A stretch of DNA of 64,000 nt from Rhodococcus sp. ARC_M6 (GTDB lineage Bacteria > Actinomycetota > Actinomycetes > Mycobacteriales > Mycobacteriaceae). A program made the position numbers and the translations under genes. Positions 1 through 9,553 of this stretch are shown piece after piece. Every line of letters starts with the position of its first letter. Position 1 is the first letter of the stretch. Location: NCBI RefSeq assembly GCF_022810305.1, contig NZ_JALGQH010000015.1, positions 62,001-126,000 on the forward strand, in the 5' to 3' direction. The notes beneath the pieces were generated by a model that was not told where the DNA came from, ran no database searches, and saw only the letters and a program-made list of their open reading frames with translations.

Positions 1-996
1 ATCGAGCCCCTGGAGCCAGGTTTCGGGTACACGCTCGGCAATTCGCTGCGCCGCACGCTGCTCTCGTCGATCCCCGGCGCTGCTGTCACCAGCATCCGTA
101 TCGACGGAGTTCTCCACGAGTTCACCACGGTCCCCGGAGTCAAGGAAGATGTCACTGACATCATCCTGAACCTCAAGGGCCTGGTCGTGAGCTCCGAAGA
201 GGACGAGCCGGTCACCATGTACGTCCGTAAGCAGGGCCCCGGCGCTGTTACTGCAGGCGACATCGTGCCCCCGGCTGGCGTCATCGTGAACAACCCTGAT
301 CTGCACATCGCCACCCTGAACGACAAGGGAAAGCTGGAGATCGAGCTCGTAGTCGAGCGCGGTCGCGGCTATGTCCCCGCCGTCCAGAACAAGGCGTCCG
401 GCGCAGAGATCGGCCGTATTCCGGTCGACTCGATTTACTCGCCGGTGCTCAAGGTCACCTACAAGGTGGAGGCCACTCGCGTCGAACAGCGCACCGACTT
501 CGATCGGCTCGTTCTCGACGTGGAAACGAAGAATTCCATCACTGCACGGGACGCGCTCGCTTCTGCGGGCAAGACCCTGGTGGAGCTCTTCGGCCTGGCC
601 CGTGAGCTGAACGTCGAAGCAGAAGGCATTGAGATCGGACCCTCGCCTGCCGAGGCCGATCACATCGCTTCCTTCGGACTCCCCATCGAGGATCTGGACC
701 TCACCGTCCGTTCCTACAACTGCCTCAAGCGCGAAGGTGTTCACACCGTCGGTGAGCTTGTCGGCCGTACCGAGTCCGATCTGCTCGACATCCGCAACTT
801 CGGACAGAAGTCCATCGACGAGGTCAAGGTCAAGCTGCATTCGCTCGGCCTGTCCCTCAAGGACAGCCCCGCATCCTTCGATCCCACCACCGTTGCCGGC
901 TACGACGCCGCCACCGGAACGTGGAGTGACACCGATGCCGGTTCCTTCGGCGATGCCGAGGGTACCGAGGACTACGCCGAGACCGAACAGCTGTAG
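1..996 (+). CDS. rpoA: RNA polymerase alpha subunit, 5' end outside window
   Basis: Alpha subunit of RNA polymerase, scaffold for beta and beta-prime assembly. The reading frame is open from base 1 and begins within the N-terminal domain ([18 protein letters not shown], then [19 protein letters not shown]), so about 25 residues are missing upstream. The alpha-CTD with its helix-hairpin-helix is clear ([18 protein letters not shown], then [15 protein letters not shown] at about codons 230-270), followed by an acidic, Gly/Asp-rich tail common in Actinobacteria. An internal GTG at 187 is not the true start. rplQ follows 29 bp downstream, the usual order of the alpha operon. Confidence 0.97.
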   Translation: MEPLEPGFGYTLGNSLRRTLLSSIPGAAVTSIRIDGVLHEFTTVPGVKEDVTDIILNLKGLVVSSEEDEPVTMYVRKQGPGAVTAGDIVPPAGVIVNNPDLHIATLNDKGKLEIELVVERGRGYVPAVQNKASGAEIGRIPVDSIYSPVLKVTYKVEATRVEQRTDFDRLVLDVETKNSITARDALASAGKTLVELFGLARELNVEAEGIEIGPSPAEADHIASFGLPIEDLDLTVRSYNCLKREGVHTVGELVGRTESDLLDIRNFGQKSIDEVKVKLHSLGLSLKDSPASFDPTTVAGYDAATGTWSDTDAGSFGDAEGTEDYAETEQL

Positions 997-1025
997 CAGC
1001 TCAGGTCCTTTACTAGGAGATCATC

Positions 1026-1544
1026 ATGCCCAAGCCCAAGAAGGGTGCCCGCTTCGGCGGGTCGGCTTCGCACCAGAAGGCGATTTTCGCCAATCTGGCT
1101 ACCGCGCTCTTCGAGCACGGTCGCATCACCACCACCGAGTCCAAGGCCAAGGCACTGCGCCCCTACGCCGAGAAGCTCGTCACGCACGCTAAGGCCGGCA
1201 CGCTGGCTCACCGTCGTGAGGTTCTGAAGGTCATCCGTAACAAGGATGTCGTTCACACCCTGTTCGCCGAGATCGGCCCGTTCTACGCGGACCGTCCCGG
1301 TGGATACACCCGCATCACCAAGACGGTCCCCCGCAAGGGCGACAACGCTCCGATGGCAATCATCGAGCTCGTCAAGGAAAAGACCGTCACCTCCGAGGCT
1401 GACCGCGCACGTCGCGTCCAGGCTTCGCAGGACGCACCGGTAGAAGCAGCTGTTGAAGCTGAGTCTGCTGCTGTCGAGGCTGACGTCACCGAGGTTGTGG
1501 AGGCCGACGAGGCCCCCGCAGCCGAAGAGGCCAAGAAGGACTAG
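1026..1544 (+). CDS. rplQ: 50S ribosomal protein L17
   Basis: Large-subunit ribosomal protein L17, 172 residues. The first ~120 residues are the conserved core ([47 protein letters not shown]). The last ~45 residues are an Ala/Glu/Val-rich acidic tail, an extension typical of actinobacterial L17 and absent from E. coli L17. An AGGAG motif lies about 7 bp before the ATG. It sits between rpoA and truA and is presumably co-transcribed with both. Confidence 0.97.
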   Translation: MPKPKKGARFGGSASHQKAIFANLATALFEHGRITTTESKAKALRPYAEKLVTHAKAGTLAHRREVLKVIRNKDVVHTLFAEIGPFYADRPGGYTRITKTVPRKGDNAPMAIIELVKEKTVTSEADRARRVQASQDAPVEAAVEAESAAVEADVTEVVEADEAPAAEEAKKD

Positions 1545-1549
1545 TTCCC

Positions 1550-2434
1550 TTGGTTTCAGCACACGCTGAATCGAATGAGCCCGCCGCCCCCCTCGGGGAC
1601 GGCGGGCTCGTTCGATTGCGTCTCGACATCTCCTACGACGGAACCGATTTCTCCGGCTGGGCCAGGCAGACCGATCTACGCACAGTGTGCGGCGAGATCG
1701 AGGATCGGCTTGGAACTGTGCTGCGGCTTCCGGTTCAGTTGACCGTCGCGGGCCGGACAGACGCCGGAGTACATGCGAGCGGCCAGGTCGCGCACGTCGA
1801 CGTACCGGCAGACCTGTTGCCCGAGGATCCGTCCCGGTTGGTCCGTCGACTGGCTCGATTCCTTCCGAAGGACGTTCGGGTCCGAGAGATTACTGTTGTG
1901 CCCGCCGATTTCGACGCTCGGTTCTCTGCGATGCGACGTTATTACGAGTACCGGGTGTCCAATGCTGCGTTCGGAGTTGAACCGCTCAGATCCCGCGATA
2001 TCGTTTCCTACCCGAAGCAGTTGGATCTCGCTGCTATGCAGGAAGCGTCGCAGCGACTGCTGGGACTCCACAATTTTGCCGCGTTCTGTAAGCGTCGCGA
2101 GGGTGCGACCACGGTACGCGAGCTTCAGCGTTTCGACTGGGCACAGGACGGCACGGTGTTCACGGCATACGTGAACGCAGATGCGTTCTGCTGGTCGATG
2201 GTTCGGAGCTTGGTCGGCGCGGTCCTGTCCGTCGGCGAAGGGCGTCGAACCTCCGATTGGTTGGCCGGACTGCTCGACGAAACCTCGCGGTCGAGTTCGA
2301 TTCTGGTAGCGCCGGCACATGGTTTGTCGTTGGTGCGGGTCGACTATCCCGATTACTCGGAACTGGCTGCTCGCAACGCGATTACGCGCGAGACGCGTGA
2401 GCTGCCCTCGGCCGGCGGTTGCTGCGGCGACTGA
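1550..2434 (+). CDS. truA: tRNA pseudouridine(38-40) synthase TruA
   Basis: Converts uridines 38-40 of the tRNA anticodon stem-loop to pseudouridine. The N-terminal strand [18 protein letters not shown] and the catalytic motif [13 protein letters not shown] (nucleophilic Asp near residue 71) are intact, as is the later [19 protein letters not shown]. The length, 294 residues, is slightly above the family norm because of an Ala/Glu-rich N-terminal stretch. The start taken is a TTG at 1550, five bases after the rplQ stop. A later start near residue 20 would still keep the whole domain. A strong hairpin follows the stop. Confidence 0.93.
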   Translation: MVSAHAESNEPAAPLGDGGLVRLRLDISYDGTDFSGWARQTDLRTVCGEIEDRLGTVLRLPVQLTVAGRTDAGVHASGQVAHVDVPADLLPEDPSRLVRRLARFLPKDVRVREITVVPADFDARFSAMRRYYEYRVSNAAFGVEPLRSRDIVSYPKQLDLAAMQEASQRLLGLHNFAAFCKRREGATTVRELQRFDWAQDGTVFTAYVNADAFCWSMVRSLVGAVLSVGEGRRTSDWLAGLLDETSRSSSILVAPAHGLSLVRVDYPDYSELAARNAITRETRELPSAGGCCGD

Positions 2435-2475
2435 ATCCTGATGTACGACGCCCAAGCTCGGAGCGATATCTCAGT

Positions 2476-2514
2476 ACGATGCCTTCCCACTTCTCTGAAG
2501 TGGGAAGGCATCGT
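2476..2514. terminator. Bidirectional hairpin terminator between truA and acyl-CoA dehydrogenase gene
   Basis: Perfect inverted repeat with 18-bp arms (2476-2493 and 2497-2514) and a 3-nt loop, lying between the convergent truA and acyl-CoA dehydrogenase stops. There is no long T tract on either side, so termination strength is inferred. Confidence 0.8.
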
Positions 2515-2525
2515 CATATCCAGGT

Positions 2526-3668
2526 CTATCCTGCGAGCTGGCGCGCAATCACCAGTCTCTGAATCTGATTGGTGCCCTCGAAGATCTGCGTGATCTTGGC
2601 TTCACGCATGTAGCGTTCGACCGGGAAGTCCTGGGTGTAGCCATACCCGCCGAATACCTGAACCGCGTCGGTCGTGACCTTCATCGCGGCGTCGGTGGCA
2701 ATGAGCTTGGCAACGCTGGCGTTGCGGGAGTACGGAACTCCGGCGTCTCGGCGGCGTGCGGCATCGAGATAGGTAGCGCGGGCCGAGTCGACGGCAGCAG
2801 CCATATCTGCAAGAACAAATCCGAGGCCTTGATGATCGATGATTCGCTTGCCGAAGGCCTTGCGCTCCTTGGCGTAGGCAACGGCATCGTCAAGGGCGCC
2901 CTGGGCAATGCCGACAGCGACGGCAGCGATTCCCAAGCGGCCGGAATCGAGGGCACTGAAAGCGATGGGGAGTCCTTGGCCGCGTTGTCCGATGAGGCGC
3001 TCGTCCGGGATGAAGGCGTCGTCGTAATTCGCGGAGGCGGTCGGGACGGCGCGCAGCCCCATCTTTTCTTCAGGCTTTCCGAAGCTGAGGCCTTGGGTGT
3101 CCTTGTCGACCAGCAGGCAAGAGATGCCGCGGGATCCGTCGTCGCTGGTTCGGGCGAACAAGTTGTAGAAGTCAGCCTTGCCGCCGTTGGTGATCCACGC
3201 TTTACTGCCGTTGACGAGGTATCCGCCGTCGACGGGAGCAGCCTTGCAGGACAGTGCTGCGGCGTCGGATCCTGCCTGAGCCTCGGAGAGGCTGTACGCG
3301 CCGATAGTGTTGCCGCCCAGCATGTCCGGTAGCCATCGGTTCTTCTGTTCATCGGTCCCGAAGGTGAACAGTGGGAAGCAGGAGAGGCTGTGCACGCTGA
3401 CAGCGACAGCAACTGCAGCCCAACGCGAGGCGATCTCTTCGAGAACCTGGAGATAGACCTCGTAGGGTTGATCTCCGCCGCCGAATTCTTCGGGGTAGGG
3501 CAGACTCAGGAGCCCGGCTTGGCCGAGGGCGGGAAAGACCCCCTCCGGGAACTTTTCGGCTTTCTCGTACTCGCTGACCTTGGGTGCAAGAACCTTGTCG
3601 GCTACATCTCGGGTCAGCTCGATGAGATCGCGTGCTTCTTGGCTGGGCATCAGACGTTCGACCGGCAC
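2526..3668 (-). CDS. Acyl-CoA dehydrogenase
   Basis: FAD-dependent acyl-CoA dehydrogenase (about 380 residues) catalysing alpha,beta-dehydrogenation of an acyl-CoA. Seen: N-terminal helical domain, the AYSLSEAQAGSDAAAL flavin/substrate motif, the WITNGGKAD strand, and the C-terminal YGYTQDFPVERYMREAK and IFEGTNQIQ segments, which carry the expected catalytic-base Glu and family signature. The start is taken at GTG 3668 (VPVERLMPSQEARDL); ATG 3650 is the alternative. An upstream in-frame extension to 3755 is rejected because it crosses the palindrome and the TetR start. It is divergent from the TetR gene and probably its target. Substrate chain length cannot be told. Confidence 0.93.
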   Translation of the reverse strand: MPVERLMPSQEARDLIELTRDVADKVLAPKVSEYEKAEKFPEGVFPALGQAGLLSLPYPEEFGGGDQPYEVYLQVLEEIASRWAAVAVAVSVHSLSCFPLFTFGTDEQKNRWLPDMLGGNTIGAYSLSEAQAGSDAAALSCKAAPVDGGYLVNGSKAWITNGGKADFYNLFARTSDDGSRGISCLLVDKDTQGLSFGKPEEKMGLRAVPTASANYDDAFIPDERLIGQRGQGLPIAFSALDSGRLGIAAVAVGIAQGALDDAVAYAKERKAFGKRIIDHQGLGFVLADMAAAVDSARATYLDAARRRDAGVPYSRNASVAKLIATDAAMKVTTDAVQVFGGYGYTQDFPVERYMREAKITQIFEGTNQIQRLVIARQLAG

Positions 3669-3690
3669 TGTCGACTCCTGTTTCTGTAGT

Positions 3691-3716
3691 AGTACTGCAG
3701 ACGATACTGCAGTACT
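3691..3716. promoter_or_regulatory. Perfect palindrome, probable TetR operator
   Basis: AGTACTGCAG at 3691-3700 and CTGCAGTACT at 3707-3716, separated by 6 bp, form a perfect 10+10 inverted repeat. It lies in the 57-bp divergent gap between the acyl-CoA dehydrogenase gene and the TetR gene and ends 9 bp before the TetR ATG. Autoregulation and repression of the dehydrogenase by the TetR protein are inferred from position and symmetry. Confidence 0.8.
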
Positions 3717-3725
3717 CTTTTGAGT

Positions 3726-4304
3726 ATGGCAAGGGTGACGGCACGCAGGGCACAACTATTCGATCAGTTGGTAGCACTCTTTCTGGACGAAGGATTTGCG
3801 CACCTGACGCTCGACGAAATCGCTTCGCGCCTGCACTGCTCCAAGAGCACGCTGTACACGGTTGCGGCTGGCAAAGACGACCTGGTCCGGGCAGTCACGG
3901 TTTATTTCTTTCGCGCTGCGACCGACGCGGTCGAAGAGGCAGTCGCGGCCCAGGTGGATCCACTGGCGCAGGTCACCGCGTACCTCGAAGCCGTGGGTGA
4001 CCAGCTTTCCAAGGCCTCTCATCAGTACATGGAGGACCTTGCCGGGTCCTCGCCCGGGCGTCAGGTGTACGAGAAGAATACGTCGATTGCGGCGGATCGG
4101 GTCCGCGAACTAATTGTTCGTGGCGTTGCAGTCGGGGCATTTCGCGAGGTGCATGCATCGTTTGTCGCCGACGCCGCAGCGACGACTATGGTTCGGATTC
4201 AGCAGCGTGAGGTGTACCTTGCAACGGGCCTCGACGATGCGCAGGCATATCGGGAACTCGCGGGACTCATCACGACCGGGATCTCCGCAACAGTCCACCG
4301 ATAG
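3726..4304 (+). CDS. TetR family transcriptional regulator
   Basis: DNA-binding repressor of the TetR family, about 192 residues. The N-terminal helix-turn-helix is visible at roughly residues 10-55 (FLDEGFAHLTLDEIASRL, then CSKSTLYTVAAGKDDLVRA). The C-terminal half is an all-helical ligand-binding domain not assignable to a named subfamily. The start is taken at ATG 3726, with TTG 3720 two codons upstream as alternative; no clear ribosome binding site is seen and the palindrome ends 9 bp upstream, so a leaderless mRNA is possible. The likely ligand is an acyl-CoA, inferred from the divergent dehydrogenase. Confidence 0.9.
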   Translation: MARVTARRAQLFDQLVALFLDEGFAHLTLDEIASRLHCSKSTLYTVAAGKDDLVRAVTVYFFRAATDAVEEAVAAQVDPLAQVTAYLEAVGDQLSKASHQYMEDLAGSSPGRQVYEKNTSIAADRVRELIVRGVAVGAFREVHASFVADAAATTMVRIQQREVYLATGLDDAQAYRELAGLITTGISATVHR

Positions 4305-4314
4305 CATCAACGTC

Positions 4315-4872
4315 ATGACCGATCTGAATGTCGAGGTAATTGTCGGTTCTGTACGCGTAGGTCGTATCGCTCCCGCAGTGACCGAATGGTTTGTCGAGCA
4401 AGCGCGAGCAGTGCCGGGTTGGAAGGTCTCGGTCATCGATCTCGCAGACTTGTCACTTCCAACTGATTTTTCGCAGTCAACAGCGACGGAGACGTTGCGT
4501 CGACGCATCGGCGGCGCGGACGTCGTCGTTGCTGTCACGTCCGAGTACAACCATGGATACCCCGCCGCACTGAAGACGGCACTCGACTCGGTCAAGCATG
4601 AGTGGCGTGCGAAACCGATCGGATTTGTTTCTTACGGGGGACAGTCGGGAGGGCTCCGCGCGAGCGAACAATTGCGACAGGTAGTTGCAGAGTTGCACAT
4701 GGTTTCTGTGCGCCAAAGTGTGAGTATTCATCAGGTGCGCAAGCAGTTTCGTGACGGAGCCCGGAACGTGGACGCTGCCGCCGTCGATGCTGCCGGCCGA
4801 ATGATCGATCAATTGGATTGGTGGGGAAGGGGTTTGCGCGATCGCCGTGCAGTCGAACCTTATCCCTGCTGA
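4315..4872 (+). CDS. NAD(P)H-dependent FMN reductase family protein
   Basis: Flavodoxin-fold oxidoreductase of the NADPH-dependent FMN reductase family, 185 residues. Seen: the phosphate-binding loop VIVGSVRVGRIAPAV at the N-terminus, the EYNHGYPAALKTALD motif around residue 80 and the SYGGQSGGLRASEQLR segment around residue 105, which together are diagnostic. ATG 4315 follows the TetR stop by 10 bp, so the two are probably co-transcribed. The last 13 bp overlap the convergent eccE gene. The role, perhaps quinone or flavin reduction, is not determined by the sequence. Confidence 0.9.
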   Translation: MTDLNVEVIVGSVRVGRIAPAVTEWFVEQARAVPGWKVSVIDLADLSLPTDFSQSTATETLRRRIGGADVVVAVTSEYNHGYPAALKTALDSVKHEWRAKPIGFVSYGGQSGGLRASEQLRQVVAELHMVSVRQSVSIHQVRKQFRDGARNVDAAAVDAAGRMIDQLDWWGRGLRDRRAVEPYPC

Positions 4873-6539
4873 TTCGTGGATGGAGACACCCGGAAGTCTT
4901 CGCCCGACCGGGGACGGCCGATGAACGCCGTTTCGGCTGCAATCGTGACAAGCGTGAGCGTGACGCGCGTCTTGTTTGTGTGAACGGTAATTCTGTCACC
5001 CAACGCATCTGGCTGGATGATCATGAGATCAGGTTCGAGATCCGGCCATTGGCGGGGGTCGCTGTAGACGTAGATCGCCGTGACGCCCGCGCGTGGTGGT
5101 AGTGCTTGAACGCCGTCGAAGACAACAGCATTGAAGTTTCCTTCCAAGCCGTGTCTGTGTCCCTGCCCGTGTTCCTGCCCCGACACGCGGAGGCGATCGG
5201 GAACTCCCATCGAGTCGACCAGAGATGCCCAAGTCTCGGGGCGGTCGGTGTGGATCAGGACGCGTGTTCCGGTTGCGATGGCGCGAAAGATCAATTGTTG
5301 TGCCACATAGAGTTCCCCGGCTACGAACACTCTGGTTACACCGGTGCCTGCCACCAGGGCGGTAACGCCCTGACCTCTCTCGTCCGAGCCGAGGAGTTGT
5401 CCGCAACCGGCGAGGGGCAGTGCCAGTGATGCCAACATCGACGCATCCATTGTGCGGGCGGGGGAGATGGTGTCGAGTGCGGCGATGACGGTCGGCAGAT
5501 TGGTGATCAGTGCATCCCGCTGGCGGCCGCGCATCGAGATCAGTCCGGCGACCGGAGCTGCCTCGGGCGGATTCCTGGTTGTGAAACGGCACGTTGCGCT
5601 GACTGTCGTCAGCCCTGGTTCCTGCCTCGGGCGTAGTCGAACAGTCACCGATGTACCCATGGTCGGCATCGCCCATACTTGCGCGAGAGTTTCAGTGGTG
5701 ATCGACTTGGGATCGATGCCGTATCCGAAGTTCGAGACACCGGGAAGCGTTGTCGATCGCCAGGTTTGGGCTACTTCGCCGATTTCGATGCCACGACTTA
5801 CCTGGGCTGTCGCCGAGGAAACTTCGGGGGCGGTCAAAATGCGGGCCCGGGCCCCGGTCGCTTCGAGTACCCGAACTACCCGACTCGTCGCGACGGAGAT
5901 GCTCCTCGCTGCGCCTTGTTCTCCACCGCCGCGCCGCTCCACGGCATCTACGCCCTCGACGCCGTCGAAACGTAGTGCGAGCCAGACTGTTCTGGTTGCA
6001 GTTGCAGGCAAGGGACCGATCAAACGGTCATACACCTCGGTTGCCGGAGTGCCGGCGGCCACCCGATTTCCGTGACTGACAATATCGATACCGGTGAGCG
6101 AAATGTCGTGCTGGTGGAGACAATCGGCTAGCGCCGCCGTCGGGAGCACATGGGAGGCGTGAAACGACAATCGTCCGATTCGCGTCAAATAGTCTCGTGG
6201 TGGAGTGATTTCGACGACGGTGACCAACGATGAACCATCGATGCGGAGACCGATGGATTGTTCACTCGGAGTCTGGAAACTCACGATTGTTCCGTCTGAG
6301 GTCGACTGGCCGCGCACATACCGAATACAAGTTCTCGCCCAGGTAATGATCGACCATCCGCCGACATGCAGGAGTAGTGCAGCGGCTACGCCGCAAGCGA
6401 TTCCGAGCACCCACCAACGGTTGAGTCCCGCGAACGCGGCGACGCACGCTGCGCCGACGCCACAGGCCTGTGCGAACACGACCTCGTGCGTCGAGATCCT
6501 GTGTGACGACGGCCATTTTTTCAGGCGCGATCGATCCAC
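4860..6539 (-). CDS. eccE: Type VII secretion protein EccE
   Basis: Peripheral/membrane component of the ESX core complex, about 559 residues. Two adjacent hydrophobic segments lie at the N-terminus (ACGVGAACVAAFAGLNRWW and LGIACGVAAALLLHVGGW), followed by a long soluble region that includes ITPPRDYLTRIGRLSFHA and WLALRFDGVEG, consistent with the EccE domain. The start is taken at GTG 6539 (VDRSRLKKW); a TTG at 6596 would add 19 residues without TM character. It is divergent from eccB across a 112-bp gap. M. tuberculosis ESX-4 lacks eccE whereas M. abscessus ESX-4 has it, so this is the fuller form. Assignment rests on topology and context more than motif. Confidence 0.8.
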   Translation of the reverse strand: MDRSRLKKWPSSHRISTHEVVFAQACGVGAACVAAFAGLNRWWVLGIACGVAAALLLHVGGWSIITWARTCIRYVRGQSTSDGTIVSFQTPSEQSIGLRIDGSSLVTVVEITPPRDYLTRIGRLSFHASHVLPTAALADCLHQHDISLTGIDIVSHGNRVAAGTPATEVYDRLIGPLPATATRTVWLALRFDGVEGVDAVERRGGGEQGAARSISVATSRVVRVLEATGARARILTAPEVSSATAQVSRGIEIGEVAQTWRSTTLPGVSNFGYGIDPKSITTETLAQVWAMPTMGTSVTVRLRPRQEPGLTTVSATCRFTTRNPPEAAPVAGLISMRGRQRDALITNLPTVIAALDTISPARTMDASMLASLALPLAGCGQLLGSDERGQGVTALVAGTGVTRVFVAGELYVAQQLIFRAIATGTRVLIHTDRPETWASLVDSMGVPDRLRVSGQEHGQGHRHGLEGNFNAVVFDGVQALPPRAGVTAIYVYSDPRQWPDLEPDLMIIQPDALGDRITVHTNKTRVTLTLVTIAAETAFIGRPRSGEDFRVSPSTNQQG

Positions 6540-6651
6540 GGTTTCACCCCCGAATACCTGACCTTGTCGTGGACCGGACGTGGACCACAGTTTCAACCCC
6601 GGGGGGAACTGTACTGTGTCATCTCAGGGGACGTCTGGCACGGGGGGAAAC

Positions 6652-8115
6652 ATGGCTGCGACACCGACCACGAAGTGGCAGGTCAACGGATACCGATTTT
6701 TGGTCCGGCGTATGGAACACGCACTGGTGCGTCGAGATGTACGGATGCTGCATGATCCGATGCGATCTCAGTCGCGTGCACTGATTGTCGGTATTGTGCT
6801 CGCTTCTCTGGGGCTCGCAGGTTGTGGGGTACTCGCACTCTTCCGGCCGCAAGACAAGATTGCCGACGCAAATATCGTCGTCGGAAAAGATTCCGGCGCA
6901 ATGTTTGTCGCGATGGAAGGGACTTTTCACCCCGTGCTCAACCTGGCGTCGGCGAGGTTGATCATCGGATCGCCGGATAGGCCGGCGCTGGTGAAGGACT
7001 CGGAGATCAGTGGGAAGCCACGAGGAGCGCTTGTCGGTATCCCGGGAGGGCCGTCTGCACTGCCGGAAGCCGCTGATCCGACACATGCGCAGTGGGCGGT
7101 GTGTGACACGGTCGGGGCAGACGGAAAACGGTCGCTGTCGACGACGGTACTGGTCGGGGAGTCGGAACTCGGGGGCGGCGCGTCGTACCTGCCCGATGAC
7201 CGGGCCTTGCTGGTTCGCTCGGGCGGAGATTATTTCCTGGTATACGACGGAAAACGAGCAGCAATCGATGCCGGCGATCCGGCGATCACCCGCGCACTCG
7301 GGTTGGAAGATGTTGAATCCCGGCCCATCAGTGCCGGAATGCTCAATGCAATTCCCGAAGTTCCGAGAATTGCGGCTCCACCGATTCCCGGTGTGGGAAC
7401 AGTTCCGCGATACCCGTTGCAGGGCAAGACTGTCGGTTCTGTCGTTCAGGTGTCGACGGGTTCGGAGACCACGTACTACGTCGTTCTGGAGAACGGAATC
7501 CAGAAGGTAAGTTCGGCAGTCGCACAACTGATCTACTTCGCCGATTCGCAGGGAGATTCAGGAATGACCGCCGTGACGCCTGACGCGATCAATCGCATTC
7601 CTTCGGTGAACCAGCTGACTCTGACAGCGTTCCCAGTGGTCGTGCCCTCTGTGGTGACTGAGCGGGACGCACCGGTGAGTTGTCTTGCCTGGAAGCCGGA
7701 TCGAGCTTCGATTGCAGCCGAACGTAGTTCCGCGACGATGAGCATGATTGTCGGCAGCGACCTTCCAATCGCGTCCGATGCCAAAGTGGTTGCACTGGCG
7801 CAGGCGGACGGGCCGGGGGATCGGCTGGACTACGCCTATATCGCGCCGGGTGCCGGAGGATTTGTGCAAGCAACCGGTATCGATGTCGACAGTGCCCGAC
7901 GAGACGGAGTTTTCTATATCGCCGACACCGGCGTGAAATTCGGTGTACCGGACGAAGATTCGGCCAAGGCGCTCGGTCTCGTGCGGACTCCGGACCGCGC
8001 TCCTTGGCAAATGCTCGAGTTGCTTGCATCAGGGCCGGCGCTGGATAAGGCGAATGCCCTTGTCGCGCACGACGGAATGACACCAGACCCGTATCCCGCA
8101 GCGCCGGCTAACTGA
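6652..8115 (+). CDS. eccB: Type VII secretion protein EccB
   Basis: Membrane-anchored periplasmic component of the ESX core, 487 residues. The family N-terminus is intact (KWQVNGYRFLVRRMEHALV, then MLHDPMRSQSRALIVGI), with one transmembrane helix at about residues 43-65 and a large extracytoplasmic region with R1-type repeats (VSTGSETTYYVVLENGIQKV). ATG 6652 is preceded by GGGGGGAA, a good ribosome binding site, and fits the family start; the open frame to 6580 is discarded. It is divergent from eccE and convergent with mycP, as in Rv3450c. Confidence 0.95.
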   Translation: MAATPTTKWQVNGYRFLVRRMEHALVRRDVRMLHDPMRSQSRALIVGIVLASLGLAGCGVLALFRPQDKIADANIVVGKDSGAMFVAMEGTFHPVLNLASARLIIGSPDRPALVKDSEISGKPRGALVGIPGGPSALPEAADPTHAQWAVCDTVGADGKRSLSTTVLVGESELGGGASYLPDDRALLVRSGGDYFLVYDGKRAAIDAGDPAITRALGLEDVESRPISAGMLNAIPEVPRIAAPPIPGVGTVPRYPLQGKTVGSVVQVSTGSETTYYVVLENGIQKVSSAVAQLIYFADSQGDSGMTAVTPDAINRIPSVNQLTLTAFPVVVPSVVTERDAPVSCLAWKPDRASIAAERSSATMSMIVGSDLPIASDAKVVALAQADGPGDRLDYAYIAPGAGGFVQATGIDVDSARRDGVFYIADTGVKFGVPDEDSAKALGLVRTPDRAPWQMLELLASGPALDKANALVAHDGMTPDPYPAAPAN

Positions 8116-8144
8116 AGACAACTGTCGAACGCGGGCAGGCCATG

Positions 8145-9536
8145 TCAGCTATTTGCGCGTTCGGAATACTTTCGTCGTATCGGAAATGACGCAAGTAGAG
8201 CCAGTATGCCCAAGATCCCGACGCCGGCAACACCGAGAAGTGCCGCGTCGCGTGCCCGGTTGTCTGCCGACGGAGGTACCGGAAGTGGAGCAATCGCCGT
8301 CGAATAGGCTGGGAATGGGTAGTTTTCGCTGTCAGTAGGGATGGCGGTGACAGCGGCAAGCGGATCGATTACCCCGTGCCCGACGTAGGGATTCCAGCCT
8401 TCGGCAGGGGCATGAGCGGTGGACTCCAGGCGGTGAACTACTTGGGTTGCTGTGAGTTCCGGATATCGAGATCGAACGAGCGCAGCTGTTGCCGCAACGT
8501 ACGGCGCCGCAAAACTGGTTCCGTTGATCGCTTGAAGTGCCCCGTCGGGCCCGAAGGTTCCGTTGGTCAGGCCGGATTCGGACGGGTGCAACGAGACGAT
8601 CCCGGTACCGGGCGCTGCCACGTCCACCCAGGGCCCTCCGAGGCTGAAGGGGCTTGCTGCGCCGTTGGGGTCGACAGATCCGACAGTGAGGACATAGTCG
8701 TCGTACCACGCTGGGCTGGCGATCGTACTGATCGAGTTCCAAGGATCTGCATCAGGTCTCAGTGGATTCGGGGGTGGATTCTGCGTTTTGCAGCCACCCG
8801 ATCCCACATTTCCGGCAGCTGCGACGATGACGACGTCCTTGTCGACCGCGGCGTATCGGATTGCTGCGCCGAGTCGTTGATCGTTGATGCCGTCGGACGC
8901 AGACTTGCAGGCAACTTCCGAAATATTGATGACCGTGGCACCCAGGTCAGCAGCGTGACGAACAGCCATGGCCATGGTGTCGACGTTTCCATAGCCGGAC
9001 GAGTTTTCGGCGACATTCTGATCGCCTTGCCTCCCTGCAACGGAGTACGCGGAGCTTGACTGTCGGATAGAGATGACAACCGCACCCGGCGCTGCACCGG
9101 AAAAGCCCGATCCGTTCTGCGGCTGTGCGCCGATCAGTCCGGCGACGACAGTCCCGTGCGCGTCGCAGTCCTCGGTTCCGTCGGACGTTCCGACGTAGTC
9201 GCCACCGGCCTCCACATTGGGGAGCCTGGGATGAGGGTTCACGCCGGTATCGATAACTGCAATTCGCTGACCGATGCCAGTGGTGAGAGGCCAGACGGCA
9301 CCGAACGCCAGGTCGTGTTGGCCGGGGGGAATATCGGGACCGTCTCCGCCAGGTGCCGCGGGGATGCACAGCGTGCGCTGCTGCGTGGCTTGCGGAGGTG
9401 CGGGAGGGCCGTCTTCCGGGAGCATCGACGGCTCGATGGGCATCGGAATCGTGCCGGAAGCTAGGCCGTGGCCTCCGAGGAGCACCACGGCTGCAACGGC
9501 GGCAAGTATTGAGGTATCGCGCATCCGTCGGGTCAT
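8145..9536 (-). CDS. mycP: Mycosin, subtilisin-like ESX protease
   Basis: Membrane-anchored S8 serine protease that stabilises and processes the ESX system on the outer face of the membrane, 463 residues. An N-terminal signal sequence (SILAAVAAVVLLGGHG) is followed by the catalytic triad: Asp96 in IAVIDTGVNPHP, His127 in DAHGTVVAGLIGA and Ser341 in NGTSFAAPYVA. A C-terminal hydrophobic anchor (LLGVAGVGILGILALLASF) precedes RRKY. All catalytic residues are present. It is followed on the same strand order eccD-mycP with a 17-bp gap, as in Rv3448-Rv3449. Confidence 0.96.
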   Translation of the reverse strand: MTRRMRDTSILAAVAAVVLLGGHGLASGTIPMPIEPSMLPEDGPPAPPQATQQRTLCIPAAPGGDGPDIPPGQHDLAFGAVWPLTTGIGQRIAVIDTGVNPHPRLPNVEAGGDYVGTSDGTEDCDAHGTVVAGLIGAQPQNGSGFSGAAPGAVVISIRQSSSAYSVAGRQGDQNVAENSSGYGNVDTMAMAVRHAADLGATVINISEVACKSASDGINDQRLGAAIRYAAVDKDVVIVAAAGNVGSGGCKTQNPPPNPLRPDADPWNSISTIASPAWYDDYVLTVGSVDPNGAASPFSLGGPWVDVAAPGTGIVSLHPSESGLTNGTFGPDGALQAINGTSFAAPYVAATAALVRSRYPELTATQVVHRLESTAHAPAEGWNPYVGHGVIDPLAAVTAIPTDSENYPFPAYSTAIAPLPVPPSADNRARDAALLGVAGVGILGILALLASFPIRRKYSERANS

Positions 9537-9553
9537 CCGAGTGCGTCGGCTGC

